From Ruegeria discodermiae (GTDB lineage: Bacteria; Pseudomonadota; Alphaproteobacteria; Rhodobacterales; Rhodobacteraceae), in assembly GCF_030758345.1 (NCBI RefSeq), contig NZ_JAVAMO010000001.1, positions 1,116,001-1,180,000 on the forward strand: DNA of 64,000 nt. Direction: 5' to 3'. The position numbers and the translations under genes were made by a program. Below the pieces are notes generated by a model, which was given only the letters and a program-made list of their open reading frames with translations, was not told where the DNA came from and ran no database searches. This document shows positions 31,698 to 38,676 of this stretch, piece by piece (position 1 is the stretch's first letter; the number at the start of each line of letters is the position of its first letter).

Positions 31698-31726
31698 TTT
31701 GTAATGATAATCATGACAAACGTCAA
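31698..31726 (-). promoter_or_regulatory. Leftward early promoter with embedded operator O1
   Basis: On the minus strand TTGACG (31726 to 31721) and TACAAA (31703 to 31698) are separated by 17 bases. The spacer and -10 box are occupied by a near-perfect dyad with core GTAATGATAATCATGAC. A repressor bound here would block polymerase. The Cro-like gene starts eight bases after the -10 box. Confidence 0.7.
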
Positions 31727-31796
31727 GCAACACGTACCGCACTTGTAAAGAATTTAGCGAATGTTCTTTTGTTCCGAAAATAGTGATTTTGACTGC

Positions 31797-32117
31797 ATGG
31801 AAGCACATGCAGAAAAAATCGACGGCGACTGGATCAAGGCGCGCATGGACAAAAAGCGTGGCGCTCAGGCCCGGATAGCCGAGGCACTAGGTATCACAGC
31901 GCAGGCCATGTCCGCCCTTATGAAGGGTGATCGAAGCGTGCAGTCGCATGAAATTCCGATATTGCTTGAGTACTTTGGCGAGACACTCACTGGTAAGCAA
32001 AACGAGGACTTCAAGGCGTCCCTGGTTCTGTTGCAGGAGATTTCACCCGAGAAACAGAGCGAGGCGCGTCGCTACCTTCAGTTTCTAAAGGACTCTGAAG
32101 AGAGCGGAGAAAGCTAA
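31797..32117 (+). CDS. Short phage repressor (helix-turn-helix, CI position)
   Basis: A 106-residue product. Residues about 8-40 form an HTH (WIKARMDKKRGAQARIAEAL, then GITAQAMSALMKGDRSVQSH), followed by a short helical tail that may dimerise. It lacks the S24/LexA-type peptidase domain, so RecA-stimulated self-cleavage is not expected. ATG 31797 is chosen because the HTH begins soon after; a start 12 codons earlier is possible. It is the likely lysogeny repressor of the operators described. Confidence 0.8.
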   Translation: MEAHAEKIDGDWIKARMDKKRGAQARIAEALGITAQAMSALMKGDRSVQSHEIPILLEYFGETLTGKQNEDFKASLVLLQEISPEKQSEARRYLQFLKDSEESGES

Positions 32118-32190
32118 GCATTTTCTCCCTTTTGCTGGCGGGCAGCAGCGCAATTTCGAGAGCCAGCATCGTAATGTCGTTGTCGTTCAT
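32011..32190 (-). CDS. Small protein convergent with and overlapping the repressor gene
   Basis: A 59-residue frame on the minus strand whose ATG at 32190 has a strong aggggaagtg ribosome site. The first half (MNDNDITMLALEIALLPASK) is helical; the second half lies antisense to the last 107 bases of the repressor gene. It could be an anti-repressor-type regulator or simply a small gene with overlap. Confidence 0.5.
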   Translation of the reverse strand: MNDNDITMLALEIALLPASKREKMLSFLRSLQSPLETEGSDAPRSVSRVKSPATEPGTP

Positions 32191-32299
32191 CACTTCCCCT
32201 ATATTCCCCCACCCTGAACAAAGCTCGCCCATGCGCCCCTGAGCGTTAAAAATGGTCATGCTTTCCGTCAGGTTAACCCCCGGTCACCCTTCGGGGGCT

Positions 32300-32317
32300 G
32301 ACTGCTGTATTGCAGTC
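32300..32317 (+). terminator. Possible terminator after the repressor gene
   Basis: GACTGC-TGTATT-GCAGTC forms a perfect 6-base hairpin followed by tcattttcat. The T tract is weak. It would stop rightward transcription from the repressor before the convergent gene at 32399. Confidence 0.4.
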
Positions 32318-32398
32318 TCATTTTCATAGTAGACTGTCGGTCACATTTTCGTCAAATTTGATCTGTCCAAAAAACGACACCCCTAAAGCCATGATATC

Positions 32399-32863
32399 TC
32401 AGGAAAAGGGATTGATATCATTGGGGAAACTGATTGTTGAACATGCCGGATTTATCTCGGGAAGGCCCGCATCTCTGAAAATCCGAATCAACCCTTCAGA
32501 GAAACCCACACGCTGACCGAGTGCGATTTCTCGGGTCTCTCTATCGACCCAGACGAGAACGCCTAAACCCTCATCGGATATGCATATTTTATAGCGCCTG
32601 CCGCGCTTCATGTAACCGGCCTTTAGGTTCCGTTCGATAATTGGGCGGATAGTGTCTCTGTTGCGATTAAAGCGTTGCGATAGTGTCGTCATGTTCCACG
32701 TGCCGTCTCCCTCGAACCATAGCGTTCGGAATATCTGGCGGGCCAAAGGGTCCACCCCGAGCATCCGCGTTGCTCGCTCGTATCGGTACATGAATAAATT
32801 AAACTGCCGGACTGGTTCCGGTACATCTATCAAATTCAAGCGCGCCCCCAGGCTGGCCCACAC
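32399..32863 (-). CDS. Winged-helix (MarR-like) regulator-type protein
   Basis: The 154-residue product has FMYRYERATRMLGVDPLARQ, then LWFEGDGTWNMTTLSQRFNR, NRDTIRPIIERNLKAGYMKR and a wing-like GRRYKICISDEGLGVLVW, the order expected in a MarR-type winged helix. Start taken at GTG 32863; a later start is possible. It is divergent from the rightward early operon and may control it or host genes. Confidence 0.65.
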   Translation of the reverse strand: MWASLGARLNLIDVPEPVRQFNLFMYRYERATRMLGVDPLARQIFRTLWFEGDGTWNMTTLSQRFNRNRDTIRPIIERNLKAGYMKRGRRYKICISDEGLGVLVWVDRETREIALGQRVGFSEGLIRIFRDAGLPEINPACSTISFPNDINPFS

Positions 32864-33056
32864 CCATTATGCCACGCTTATGTCTGTGCTTATAATTAAT
32901 TCCGTTGCGGTGGACGCACTCCCTAATCTCACTCCCCCATCAAGTGACCGTACCAACCCCGCTCCGGCGGGTTTTTTGTTGGGTAAATCCGTACAAGTCA
33001 GCACGGTACTTACTCAGGCGCCAATTAGTTTATCATGATTTTCTTTACATTAGCGC

Positions 33057-33086
33057 TTGACAGTTTGTAACGATAATCATTACATT
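33057..33086 (+). promoter_or_regulatory. Rightward early promoter with embedded operator O2
   Basis: TTGACA (33057-33062) and TACATT (33081-33086) are 18 bases apart. The spacer carries GTAACGATAATCATTAC, sharing 19 of 23 bases in the wider site with the operator at 31698-31720. It precedes the long early operon starting at 33112. Confidence 0.72.
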
Positions 33087-33111
33087 GGTCTCAAGCAAAC
33101 GGAGACCAACG

Positions 33112-33423
33112 ATGCCTTTCGACAGACACCACACCCGCCCAGACTGGACGATTTGTGACCGCAAGGTGGACATGTCTGACGTCTGGATTGAGGAGATGGA
33201 CCCGGAAGGCGAGCGCGGGGAAGAAGTGACCGCGTTCATGGATAGCGCCGACCTCATCGCCAGCAACGACCGCCACGAGGACGTTCATGTCACCGGCATG
33301 AAGCTTGTCGGTATCTGCATCAGCGACGGTTCGACGCCTGTCTACCGCGACCGCGAGTGGTGCGTGAACAAGCTGGGCGTCGATGTCGTTTGGCGTGTCG
33401 AAGAATACGAGATGGAGGCGTGA
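33112..33423 (+). CDS. First gene of the rightward early operon, hypothetical
   Basis: A 103-residue acidic product beginning MPFDRHHTRPDWTICDRKVD, with VTAFMDSADLIASNDRHEDV and ending VEEYEMEA. The ATG at 33112 has ggagacc at good spacing and lies 26 bases after the -10 box. As the first product made when repression is lifted, an antirepressor, anti-restriction or host-takeover function is possible. Family unknown. Confidence 0.7.
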   Translation: MPFDRHHTRPDWTICDRKVDMSDVWIEEMDPEGERGEEVTAFMDSADLIASNDRHEDVHVTGMKLVGICISDGSTPVYRDREWCVNKLGVDVVWRVEEYEMEA

Positions 33424-33425
33424 CC

Positions 33426-33764
33426 ATGGACAAGCGCACTCTAGAAGCCCTCAAGGCCAGTATTGACAAGTGGGAGAAGAACTCGCGGGTTCGGAAGGCT
33501 GAGAATGCAAAGGTTGGTTCGACACACAGCCCCCTTTGCCAAATCTACAATCGGGCCGAGGAAAAATACAGTGAGCGCTGTCTCGGGTGTCCTGTAGCGG
33601 AATTTGCCGACCGGAGGTGGTGCGAGGGTACGCCATACGTTGATGCCGAGTACGAGCTTCGCGATTGGAGAGATGGAATATCCTCTAACGGCAAAGACTT
33701 CCGCGCCGACGCCCGTGCCGAGGTCGAGTTCCTAAAGTCCCTCCTCCCCGAGGGCGAGCAATGA
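33426..33764 (+). CDS. Hypothetical protein with Cys-rich region
   Basis: A 112-residue product: a helical N-terminus (MDKRTLEALKASIDKWEKNS), then four cysteines in PLCQIYNRAEEKYSERCLGC and RRWCEGTPY that may bind zinc, and a C-terminal helix ending FLKSLLPEGEQ. It follows the first gene after 2 bases. Function unknown. Confidence 0.7.
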   Translation: MDKRTLEALKASIDKWEKNSRVRKAENAKVGSTHSPLCQIYNRAEEKYSERCLGCPVAEFADRRWCEGTPYVDAEYELRDWRDGISSNGKDFRADARAEVEFLKSLLPEGEQ

Positions 33765-34051
33765 CCGCCTATTACGCCATACCCCCTGCCGCCGCCTTGG
33801 CTGGTGTTGGTTGGTATCTCTGGTGTCGCAAGGCCGAGAGGATAGCAGCCCGGAACGCCAAGGCGGTGTGTGACCGGATAAGGGTTCTGGATGAACTAAA
33901 CCGACCGATTTCTTCAGCCCTGCTGTTTCGGGAACTAAGGGCGGTCAAGCACCTCTACCACGAGCGCGCAGTCCGGTACTTCCGCGACCCTGCCAAGCTC
34001 TACGGCCCGAACGTGGCCCGGATACTTAGACCTGAGAATGGAGACGAGTGA
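33761..34051 (+). CDS. Small membrane-anchored protein
   Basis: A 96-residue product with a short N-terminal transmembrane helix (YYAIPPAAALAGVGWYLWC), followed by charged helices (KAERIAARNAKAVCDRIRVL, LLFRELRAVKHLYHERAVR). Start and stop both overlap neighbours by four bases. Function unknown. Confidence 0.68.
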   Translation: MTAYYAIPPAAALAGVGWYLWCRKAERIAARNAKAVCDRIRVLDELNRPISSALLFRELRAVKHLYHERAVRYFRDPAKLYGPNVARILRPENGDE

Positions 34052-34239
34052 TGACGCGTTTTGAATACACCGAGAATGCCCGCCGCATGCGTGCAGCAGA
34101 GCAAAGAGACCCTGTGGAGGCTGCCTTCTATGCCCTTGCGTCTCTCAGCCAGTCTGACCGTGAAAGGGCCGTAGCCCGGTTCAATCTAACCTACCGGGAC
34201 GTCCAGTCCGTTCCCCTTCTCTCGTGGGGCACGTCATGA
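34048..34239 (+). CDS. Hypothetical early phage protein
   Basis: A 63-residue product starting MMTRFEYTENARRMRAAEQR, with VEAAFYALASLSQSDRERAV. The two consecutive ATG codons at 34048 and 34051 are both possible starts. Coupled to both neighbours by ATGA overlaps. Function unknown. Confidence 0.65.
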   Translation: MMTRFEYTENARRMRAAEQRDPVEAAFYALASLSQSDRERAVARFNLTYRDVQSVPLLSWGTS

Positions 34240-34304
34240 CCCCCGACCGCGAAACGAACTGGGACACGTTCCCTATTGGACCCCTTGGAGGTGATTTGGG
34301 ATGA
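34236..34304 (+). CDS. 22-residue micro-ORF between two coupled genes
   Basis: The ATG overlaps the preceding stop (ATGA at 34236-34239) and its own TGA overlaps the next ATG (34301-34304). The peptide is MTPDRETNWDTFPIGPLGGD plus LG. The coding sequence includes the ggaggt ribosome site of the next gene. It may serve mainly to couple translation. Confidence 0.5.
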   Translation: MTPDRETNWDTFPIGPLGGDLG

Positions 34305-34495
34305 TTTACTGGAACTTGTTTGGAGTGGCGATAGGCGGCGCGTGCATTGGCTTAAGTACGATGTCGGTGATTGTTGGCGCTGGTTCTGCCTTAATTTCCC
34401 TGATGGCTGCGCTGCTGGGCCTGATGTCCTGCACCCTCAACTCTGTGTCCATTCTGGCTCTTCTTGAGTGGCACAAAGCCCGAGGTGACGCATGA
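34301..34495 (+). CDS. Two-helix small membrane protein
   Basis: The 64-residue product has two hydrophobic helices (YWNLFGVAIGGACIGLSTMS, GAGSALISLMAALLGLMSC) and a short basic tail. A perfect ggaggt site lies nine bases before the ATG. Unknown function; possibly acts on the host membrane early in infection. Confidence 0.65.
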   Translation: MIYWNLFGVAIGGACIGLSTMSVIVGAGSALISLMAALLGLMSCTLNSVSILALLEWHKARGDA

Positions 34496-34677
34496 CCCAC
34501 CTCACAGCAAACCAACTCCGCCGCCGTGAGCTTGCGCGAGGCATGAACAAGTTCTGTCTGACCCTCTTAGCCATGGCCATCGCGTTCATGGTCGGAATTG
34601 AGGTCGGAAAGATACTGACGACAGCAATAACAGACGTGAACGACGTTCGGCTGAACCATGAAGAAGAGAGGTACTGA
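34492..34677 (+). CDS. Single-helix small membrane protein
   Basis: A 61-residue product: basic N-terminus (MTHLTANQLRRRELARGMNK), one transmembrane helix (FCLTLLAMAIAFMVGIEVG) and an acidic tail. ATGA overlap with the previous gene. Function unknown. Confidence 0.65.
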   Translation: MTHLTANQLRRRELARGMNKFCLTLLAMAIAFMVGIEVGKILTTAITDVNDVRLNHEEERY

Positions 34678-34679
34678 GG

Positions 34680-34967
34680 ATGATTGGCCATACCGAAAGC
34701 GCGGCCAGAGGTTCGCTCTGCTACCAAGGCGACGATAACTGCCGTGGCGGTTCGTGCATGGCGTGGCGTTGGCTGCCTCTCACCACCAGCGAGCCGGGAT
34801 ATGTGCAGGCCGTCAAGGACGCCATCGGCATCACACCAGAGGGCCGAGAAAAGCCGCTCACCGAGAAAACCGCCCCCGCATGGGTAAACGAGAACCGTGA
34901 GGCTCTTAGCCTGCGCACTGAGCCGTATCTGGGCTTCTGCGGATTAGCCGGAAAGCCCGAAGCATGA
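34680..34967 (+). CDS. Conserved small phage protein with CRGGSCMAWRW motif
   Basis: A 95-residue product. The N-terminal part has GDDNCRGGSCMAWRWLPL, two Cys beside a Trp-rich motif, and the end is YLGFCGLAGKPEA. I know this pattern from small proteins of alphaproteobacterial phages, but no function has been assigned. It starts two bases after the upstream stop. Confidence 0.72.
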   Translation: MIGHTESAARGSLCYQGDDNCRGGSCMAWRWLPLTTSEPGYVQAVKDAIGITPEGREKPLTEKTAPAWVNENREALSLRTEPYLGFCGLAGKPEA

Positions 34968-35172
34968 ACAGAACATAGGGTGGTCACTAGTGGGAGAGGC
35001 AGAACCACTGAGCACGACGGTGCCAGCGACACGACGGGACGCCGGATTTGTCGCCCGCCTCTCCACCCCAATACTCCCCGCGCGGCTTTTCCTCCCTGAA
35101 CTAGTCCGCCGCGCCAACTCCCGGTCGGGTTCCGACCTGGCCGGGTCTTTTGAACACCGAATGGAGATGATG

Positions 35173-35352
35173 ATGAAGGTCCAAGATATGCCGTCCCGCG
35201 TCAGAGAGGCGTGCAAAGAGCGCGGTCGCATGGATGACGAAAATCTGACGCCGCTTGTGGCCATGAGAGAGTGGTCTGGGTGGCACTTAGGCGACCCGTA
35301 TTGGGCCGATACCATCATCAATCTCTACGAAGAAATGAAAGACCAAACCTAA
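35173..35352 (+). CDS. Hypothetical early phage protein
   Basis: The 59-residue product starts MKVQDMPSRVREACKERGRM and ends YWADTIINLYEEMKDQT. Of three ATG codons in a row (35167, 35170, 35173) the last has the best spacing to ggag. About 200 bases upstream (34968-35172) show no other convincing gene. Confidence 0.6.
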   Translation: MKVQDMPSRVREACKERGRMDDENLTPLVAMREWSGWHLGDPYWADTIINLYEEMKDQT

Positions 35353-35397
35353 CCACCACCCCCGGTGGCCCACCGAGCCCAAGGGCTCACAGCAAGT

Positions 35398-35419
35398 CCC
35401 CGCGCCTTCGGGTGCGGGG
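35398..35419 (+). promoter_or_regulatory. Stable hairpin with TTCG tetraloop
   Basis: CCCCGCGCC and GGTGCGGGG close a TTCG loop (nine pairs, one G-T). No T run follows. It lies in the 190-base gap before the Sak4-like gene and could stabilise or process the operon mRNA. Confidence 0.5.
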
Positions 35420-35542
35420 CAGGAGAACACAGAACCCGCAAGGGGCGGACGGCGGGCGCGCAGGTAACGCGACCAATGGAAAGGGATGCTCGGTAAGCCC
35501 CGCCGCCCACTAAACGAAACGCATCAACTGGAGAAATGTTAG

Positions 35543-36481
35543 ATGCCCTTGAATATCACAAGCTCTTACGAACCCATAGAAATCACCAATCTGGTGATGA
35601 CAATATACTCGCAACCCGGCTTGGGTAAAACAAGCCTTGCGTTCACTGCATCGGAACCGTTGCTGATAGACTTCGACCACGGGGCACACCGCGCGGTAGA
35701 CCGGCGCGACGTCGTGCTTGCAAGCAAGTGGTCGGACATATCCAGCATGGATGCTGACGACCTCGCCCCGTATGACACCATCGTCATTGATACCGTCGGG
35801 AAGGCGCTTGATGCCCTGACGCAGGACATCATCAACACCGCCCCTCGCCTTGCTTCTGCTGGTGCATTGAACCAGCGCGGGTGGGGCCAGCTTGGGGTTC
35901 GGTTTGGGGCGTTCCTGCGCCGTGTCCGTGGCTTTGGCAAGGATGTGGTCCTGCTGTCCCACATGGATGAAAAGGCCGATGGCGAAGTGGTCAAAGAGCG
36001 CCTGAAAATCCAGGGCGGATCGAAAGACCTCGTGCTGACCGATAGCGACGTGATCGCCCGCATCTCAATCTACAACCGTCAGCGTCAGTTTATGTTCTCC
36101 CCGACTGAGACGTCATTCGGGAAAGACCCGGCCAACATCGGTTCGTTGGTTATCCCAGATGCAGGATCGCCCGAGTTCAAGACCTGTCTCGCTGGCATCC
36201 TTGATCGGGTGAAAGAGGGCATCAACCAGCTTTCGCAGGAGCAAATCGAGCGCCGCAGCGAAATCGATTGGTTCGAAAACACCCTACCGGACATCAAGAC
36301 CGCAGCGGACATCAATGAGGTTCTCGGACGGGCCAAGAAAGCGGGTCGTGACGTGGCCCTGATGGTTGCCCAGCACGCAAAAGACCTCGGCCTTGAGTTC
36401 GACCCCACAACACACGCCTACGTGCATCCCGAGGATGACCTTGAGGACGCGCCAGAGCCAGAAGAACCGGAGGCCGCGTGA
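35543..36481 (+). CDS. Sak4-like RecA-family ATPase (recombination)
   Basis: A 312-residue product. Walker A is YSQPGLGKTSLAFTA (about residues 22-36), followed by PLLIDFDHGAHRA; a Walker B-type strand is YDTIVIDTVGKALDAL (about 92-107). Then come GQLGVRFGAFLRRVRGFG and VVLLSHMDEK. This is the AAA_24/Sak4 pattern, phage RAD51-like single-strand annealing proteins that work with SSB. The C-terminus is acidic (DDLEDAPEPEEPEAA). An SSB-like gene lies downstream at 40533. Confidence 0.82.
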   Translation: MPLNITSSYEPIEITNLVMTIYSQPGLGKTSLAFTASEPLLIDFDHGAHRAVDRRDVVLASKWSDISSMDADDLAPYDTIVIDTVGKALDALTQDIINTAPRLASAGALNQRGWGQLGVRFGAFLRRVRGFGKDVVLLSHMDEKADGEVVKERLKIQGGSKDLVLTDSDVIARISIYNRQRQFMFSPTETSFGKDPANIGSLVIPDAGSPEFKTCLAGILDRVKEGINQLSQEQIERRSEIDWFENTLPDIKTAADINEVLGRAKKAGRDVALMVAQHAKDLGLEFDPTTHAYVHPEDDLEDAPEPEEPEAA

Positions 36482-36729
36482 TGTCACCCCTCGCCGCCAT
36501 GAAGGCCGATGCCAAGCGCTGCAACAATCGCTTCCGCCGCGTCTGGGGCTCCGAGAACCATGGTCCCCCGACGCCCAATCGCCGCGCTTCAAAGCAGGTG
36601 TCAGAGCGTCGTCAGGCGGTAAAGGATATGCGCGAACAAGGCATGAAGCTCTGCGATATCGCCAAGGTATTGGGCGTCAACTACGCGACCATCCAATACG
36701 ACGCCTATGCAATTCGGCGGGGTGCGTGA
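36481..36729 (+). CDS. Small helix-turn-helix protein
   Basis: The 82-residue product has a basic N-terminus and a C-terminal helix-turn-helix (KDMREQGMKLCDIAKVLGVN, YATIQYDAYAIRR). The start overlaps the Sak4-like stop (TGATG). It may bind DNA as a regulator or as a replication/recombination factor. Confidence 0.7.
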   Translation: MSPLAAMKADAKRCNNRFRRVWGSENHGPPTPNRRASKQVSERRQAVKDMREQGMKLCDIAKVLGVNYATIQYDAYAIRRGA

Positions 36730-36842
36730 TGGGCAAGGAAACCGAAAAGCTGGCCCGAACAGTTCGCCTGCTTCTTGAGGGCTTCTTCGTCTGCATGGGG
36801 CTTGTAGTGGTCATTGTCGTGATTGGCTGGGTGGTGCTGTGA
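36729..36842 (+). CDS. 37-residue membrane mini-protein
   Basis: ATG 36729 overlaps the previous stop by one base (TGATG) and its stop overlaps the next ATG in the same way. The product MGKETEKLARTVRLLLEGFF continues as one transmembrane helix ending VVIGWVVL. Real by coupling and composition; function unknown. Confidence 0.6.
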   Translation: MGKETEKLARTVRLLLEGFFVCMGLVVVIVVIGWVVL

Positions 36843-37273
36843 TGGAGCCGCAGACCCTCCCCCTTACCAGCCTGACCAAGAAAGGCGAGGCAGCAGAGGC
36901 CGTGCTTAAGGCCCCTGATGGGTGGGTTTGCATACTAGAACCACCCCACCGCTCGTCTCCGCAAAACAACCTGTCGCACAAGTGGTACGCGGAGATTGCC
37001 AAGCAGCGAGGGGACACCCTGCCTATAGACGTGAAGGCGGAATGCAAGGGCTTCTATGGGGTTCCCATTCTCTGCGCGGAAGATGCCGAGTTCAGCGCCG
37101 CATACGACCGAGCAATTCGGCCCCTGCCCTTTGACGTGAAAATCCAGGCCCTGCGCTACTGGCCGGTCACCAGCTTAATGAACAAGGACCAGAAGCGTCG
37201 GTATCTGGACGCGGTTTACCACGACCAGACCGCAAAGGGCTTTCGCCTGACTGAACCGGAGGACGCGTCATGA
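36842..37273 (+). CDS. Phage recombination-region protein (NinB-like, tentative)
   Basis: The 143-residue product has SSPQNNLSHKWYAEIAKQRG, then VKAECKGFYGVPILCAEDAE and the closing DVKIQALRYWPVTSLMNKDQ with a conserved helix. Such proteins lie beside HNH/YbcO-like nucleases in alphaproteobacterial phages, the position of NinB in lambdoid phages. Identity as NinB is tentative. Confidence 0.62.
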   Translation: MEPQTLPLTSLTKKGEAAEAVLKAPDGWVCILEPPHRSSPQNNLSHKWYAEIAKQRGDTLPIDVKAECKGFYGVPILCAEDAEFSAAYDRAIRPLPFDVKIQALRYWPVTSLMNKDQKRRYLDAVYHDQTAKGFRLTEPEDAS

Positions 37274-37680
37274 GTCGTATCACCCCGCAATTCCCACCCG
37301 CTCAGAAGGTCCGCACAATGCGCGGCTCGACCGAGGAAAAGCGCTACTACAAGTGGCTGCACCTCAACTGTGTCTGCTGCCTGTCGGGTCGGATTGATAT
37401 CGAACTGGCGCACACGGGTGGACCTGCCGAGGGCAAGGGTATGTCTCGTAAGGCAGCGCTATGGACTGTCCTACCCCTTTCTAAGCCCCTGCACCACGCA
37501 GAGGAACGGAACAGGCGGGAGTTCTGGAAGAACGTGGGCATCCCTTATCCCCAGCATATCGAATGGGCTGAGCGTTTGTACGACCACTTCACCAAGCAGG
37601 ACGACCCAACAGCGCTGTTGGCAGACATGCAGGCACGGGCAAACCGCGCGTTCCTGGCGCAGATATTGGAGGCGAGATGA
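37270..37680 (+). CDS. HNH/YbcO-like (DUF968-type) phage nuclease
   Basis: A 136-residue product. CVCCLSGRIDIELAHTGG gives a zinc-binding Cys pair and a His; WTVLPLSKPLHHAEERNRRE supplies the HNH-like His cluster, followed by FWKNVGI. The layout matches the YbcO/NinG class of phage recombination nucleases. Overlaps the gene upstream by four bases (ATGA). Confidence 0.75.
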   Translation: MSRITPQFPPAQKVRTMRGSTEEKRYYKWLHLNCVCCLSGRIDIELAHTGGPAEGKGMSRKAALWTVLPLSKPLHHAEERNRREFWKNVGIPYPQHIEWAERLYDHFTKQDDPTALLADMQARANRAFLAQILEAR

Positions 37681-37883
37681 GTTTGACTGATGGGACATTC
37701 GTCTGTGCTCTTTGTGGAGAGTGGATGACGGGCTGCCTTCTATGTGGATCGGCACCCATGATCGACATGCGCAGCGCCTTAGAAGCGGAGAAACGGCAGG
37801 AGCGTGACGCTGAGCGAGAGGCTTGGATGCAGGAGAAAGCGATCAGAATCTGCGCTGAGGCCCGCAGGGAAGGTCAGTCATGA
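37677..37883 (+). CDS. Zinc-finger mini-protein
   Basis: A 68-residue product with two cysteine pairs (FVCALCGEWMTGCLLCG) for one zinc ribbon and a charged C-terminal helix (AEKRQERDAEREAWMQEKAI). Four-base overlaps on both sides. Function unknown. Confidence 0.68.
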   Translation: MSLTDGTFVCALCGEWMTGCLLCGSAPMIDMRSALEAEKRQERDAEREAWMQEKAIRICAEARREGQS

Positions 37884-38041
37884 TCCGCACCATCATGCCC
37901 TCCGGCCCCAATGGCCCATACGTGCAGGGGGAGTACGTGCGCACAGAGCCGGATGGCAGGATCACCGTCAAAGCGGGTGGCGAGGAAATCACCGGCCATC
38001 CATGCCCAATCACCAGAGAACGCCTAATCGACATGCCATAA
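37880..38041 (+). CDS. 53-residue hypothetical phage protein
   Basis: The ATG overlaps the previous stop (ATGA). The product MIRTIMPSGPNGPYVQGEYV continues with DGRITVKAGGEEITGHPCP and ends RLIDMP. Looks like a small beta-barrel-type protein. Function unknown. Confidence 0.55.
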   Translation: MIRTIMPSGPNGPYVQGEYVRTEPDGRITVKAGGEEITGHPCPITRERLIDMP

Positions 38042-38053
38042 GAGGAGCAGAGC

Positions 38054-38329
38054 ATGACTGACAGAGGGCCAGCGCCGGTAGACCACCCAGCATTCGACAC
38101 GCCCACGATTGGCGGAATGAAGCCGTGGACGTGCAGCCACTGGAAGGACGGCAAGAAGTTCGCAATCACACTCTATGGCACCAGTGCAGAGCAGGTGCTT
38201 GAAGACAATTGTGATGCGCTGGACCGGCTTTCGGTCGATGGGGAATTGGCGGCAACAATACCGCTGAACGATGACGAAGCTTGGGCTGTGATCGACGCAT
38301 ATGAGAAATCCAGGAGAGGCTCGCCATGA
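38054..38329 (+). CDS. Hypothetical early phage protein
   Basis: A 91-residue product with GGMKPWTCSHWKDGKKFAIT, LYGTSAEQVLEDNCDALDRL and a final helix DDEAWAVIDAYEKSRRG. A gaggagcag site precedes the start. Function unknown. Confidence 0.68.
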   Translation: MTDRGPAPVDHPAFDTPTIGGMKPWTCSHWKDGKKFAITLYGTSAEQVLEDNCDALDRLSVDGELAATIPLNDDEAWAVIDAYEKSRRGSP

Positions 38330-38676
38330 CTGAGCAGAGACAGAAGGACGCCCCACACGTCCCCGCCGCATTCATCAATGCAATCCGAGAGGAAGGCACC
38401 CACGAGGAGGCCTGCAACTTCCTGCAAAAGGTTTGGAACGAGTTTTGCGAGGCATGCGACGAACGCGATGCGGCATGGAATGAGGCGATAGAGGCGATGG
38501 CGGTCTACTGCGAAACCACCGCAATGACCACGCCGGGTGATCCCTCCAAAGCGAACTGCGACATTTACATGCCTCAACCGGCGCACCCGATAAAGGGAAT
38601 GTCGCACCCCGGAATGGGATACGCAGCGGGCATCCGCGCCCTCAAGAAGGGAGGCGAGGCATATGACAACGGATAA
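38326..38676 (+). CDS. Hypothetical early phage protein
   Basis: A 116-residue product. The helical core (TFEEACNFLQ-type region near residue 26) and VWNEFCEACDERDAAWNEAI are followed by a conserved-looking KGMSHPGMGYAAGIRAL. Overlaps its upstream neighbour by four bases and its downstream neighbour by 14. Function unknown. Confidence 0.66.
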   Translation: MTEQRQKDAPHVPAAFINAIREEGTHEEACNFLQKVWNEFCEACDERDAAWNEAIEAMAVYCETTAMTTPGDPSKANCDIYMPQPAHPIKGMSHPGMGYAAGIRALKKGGEAYDNG

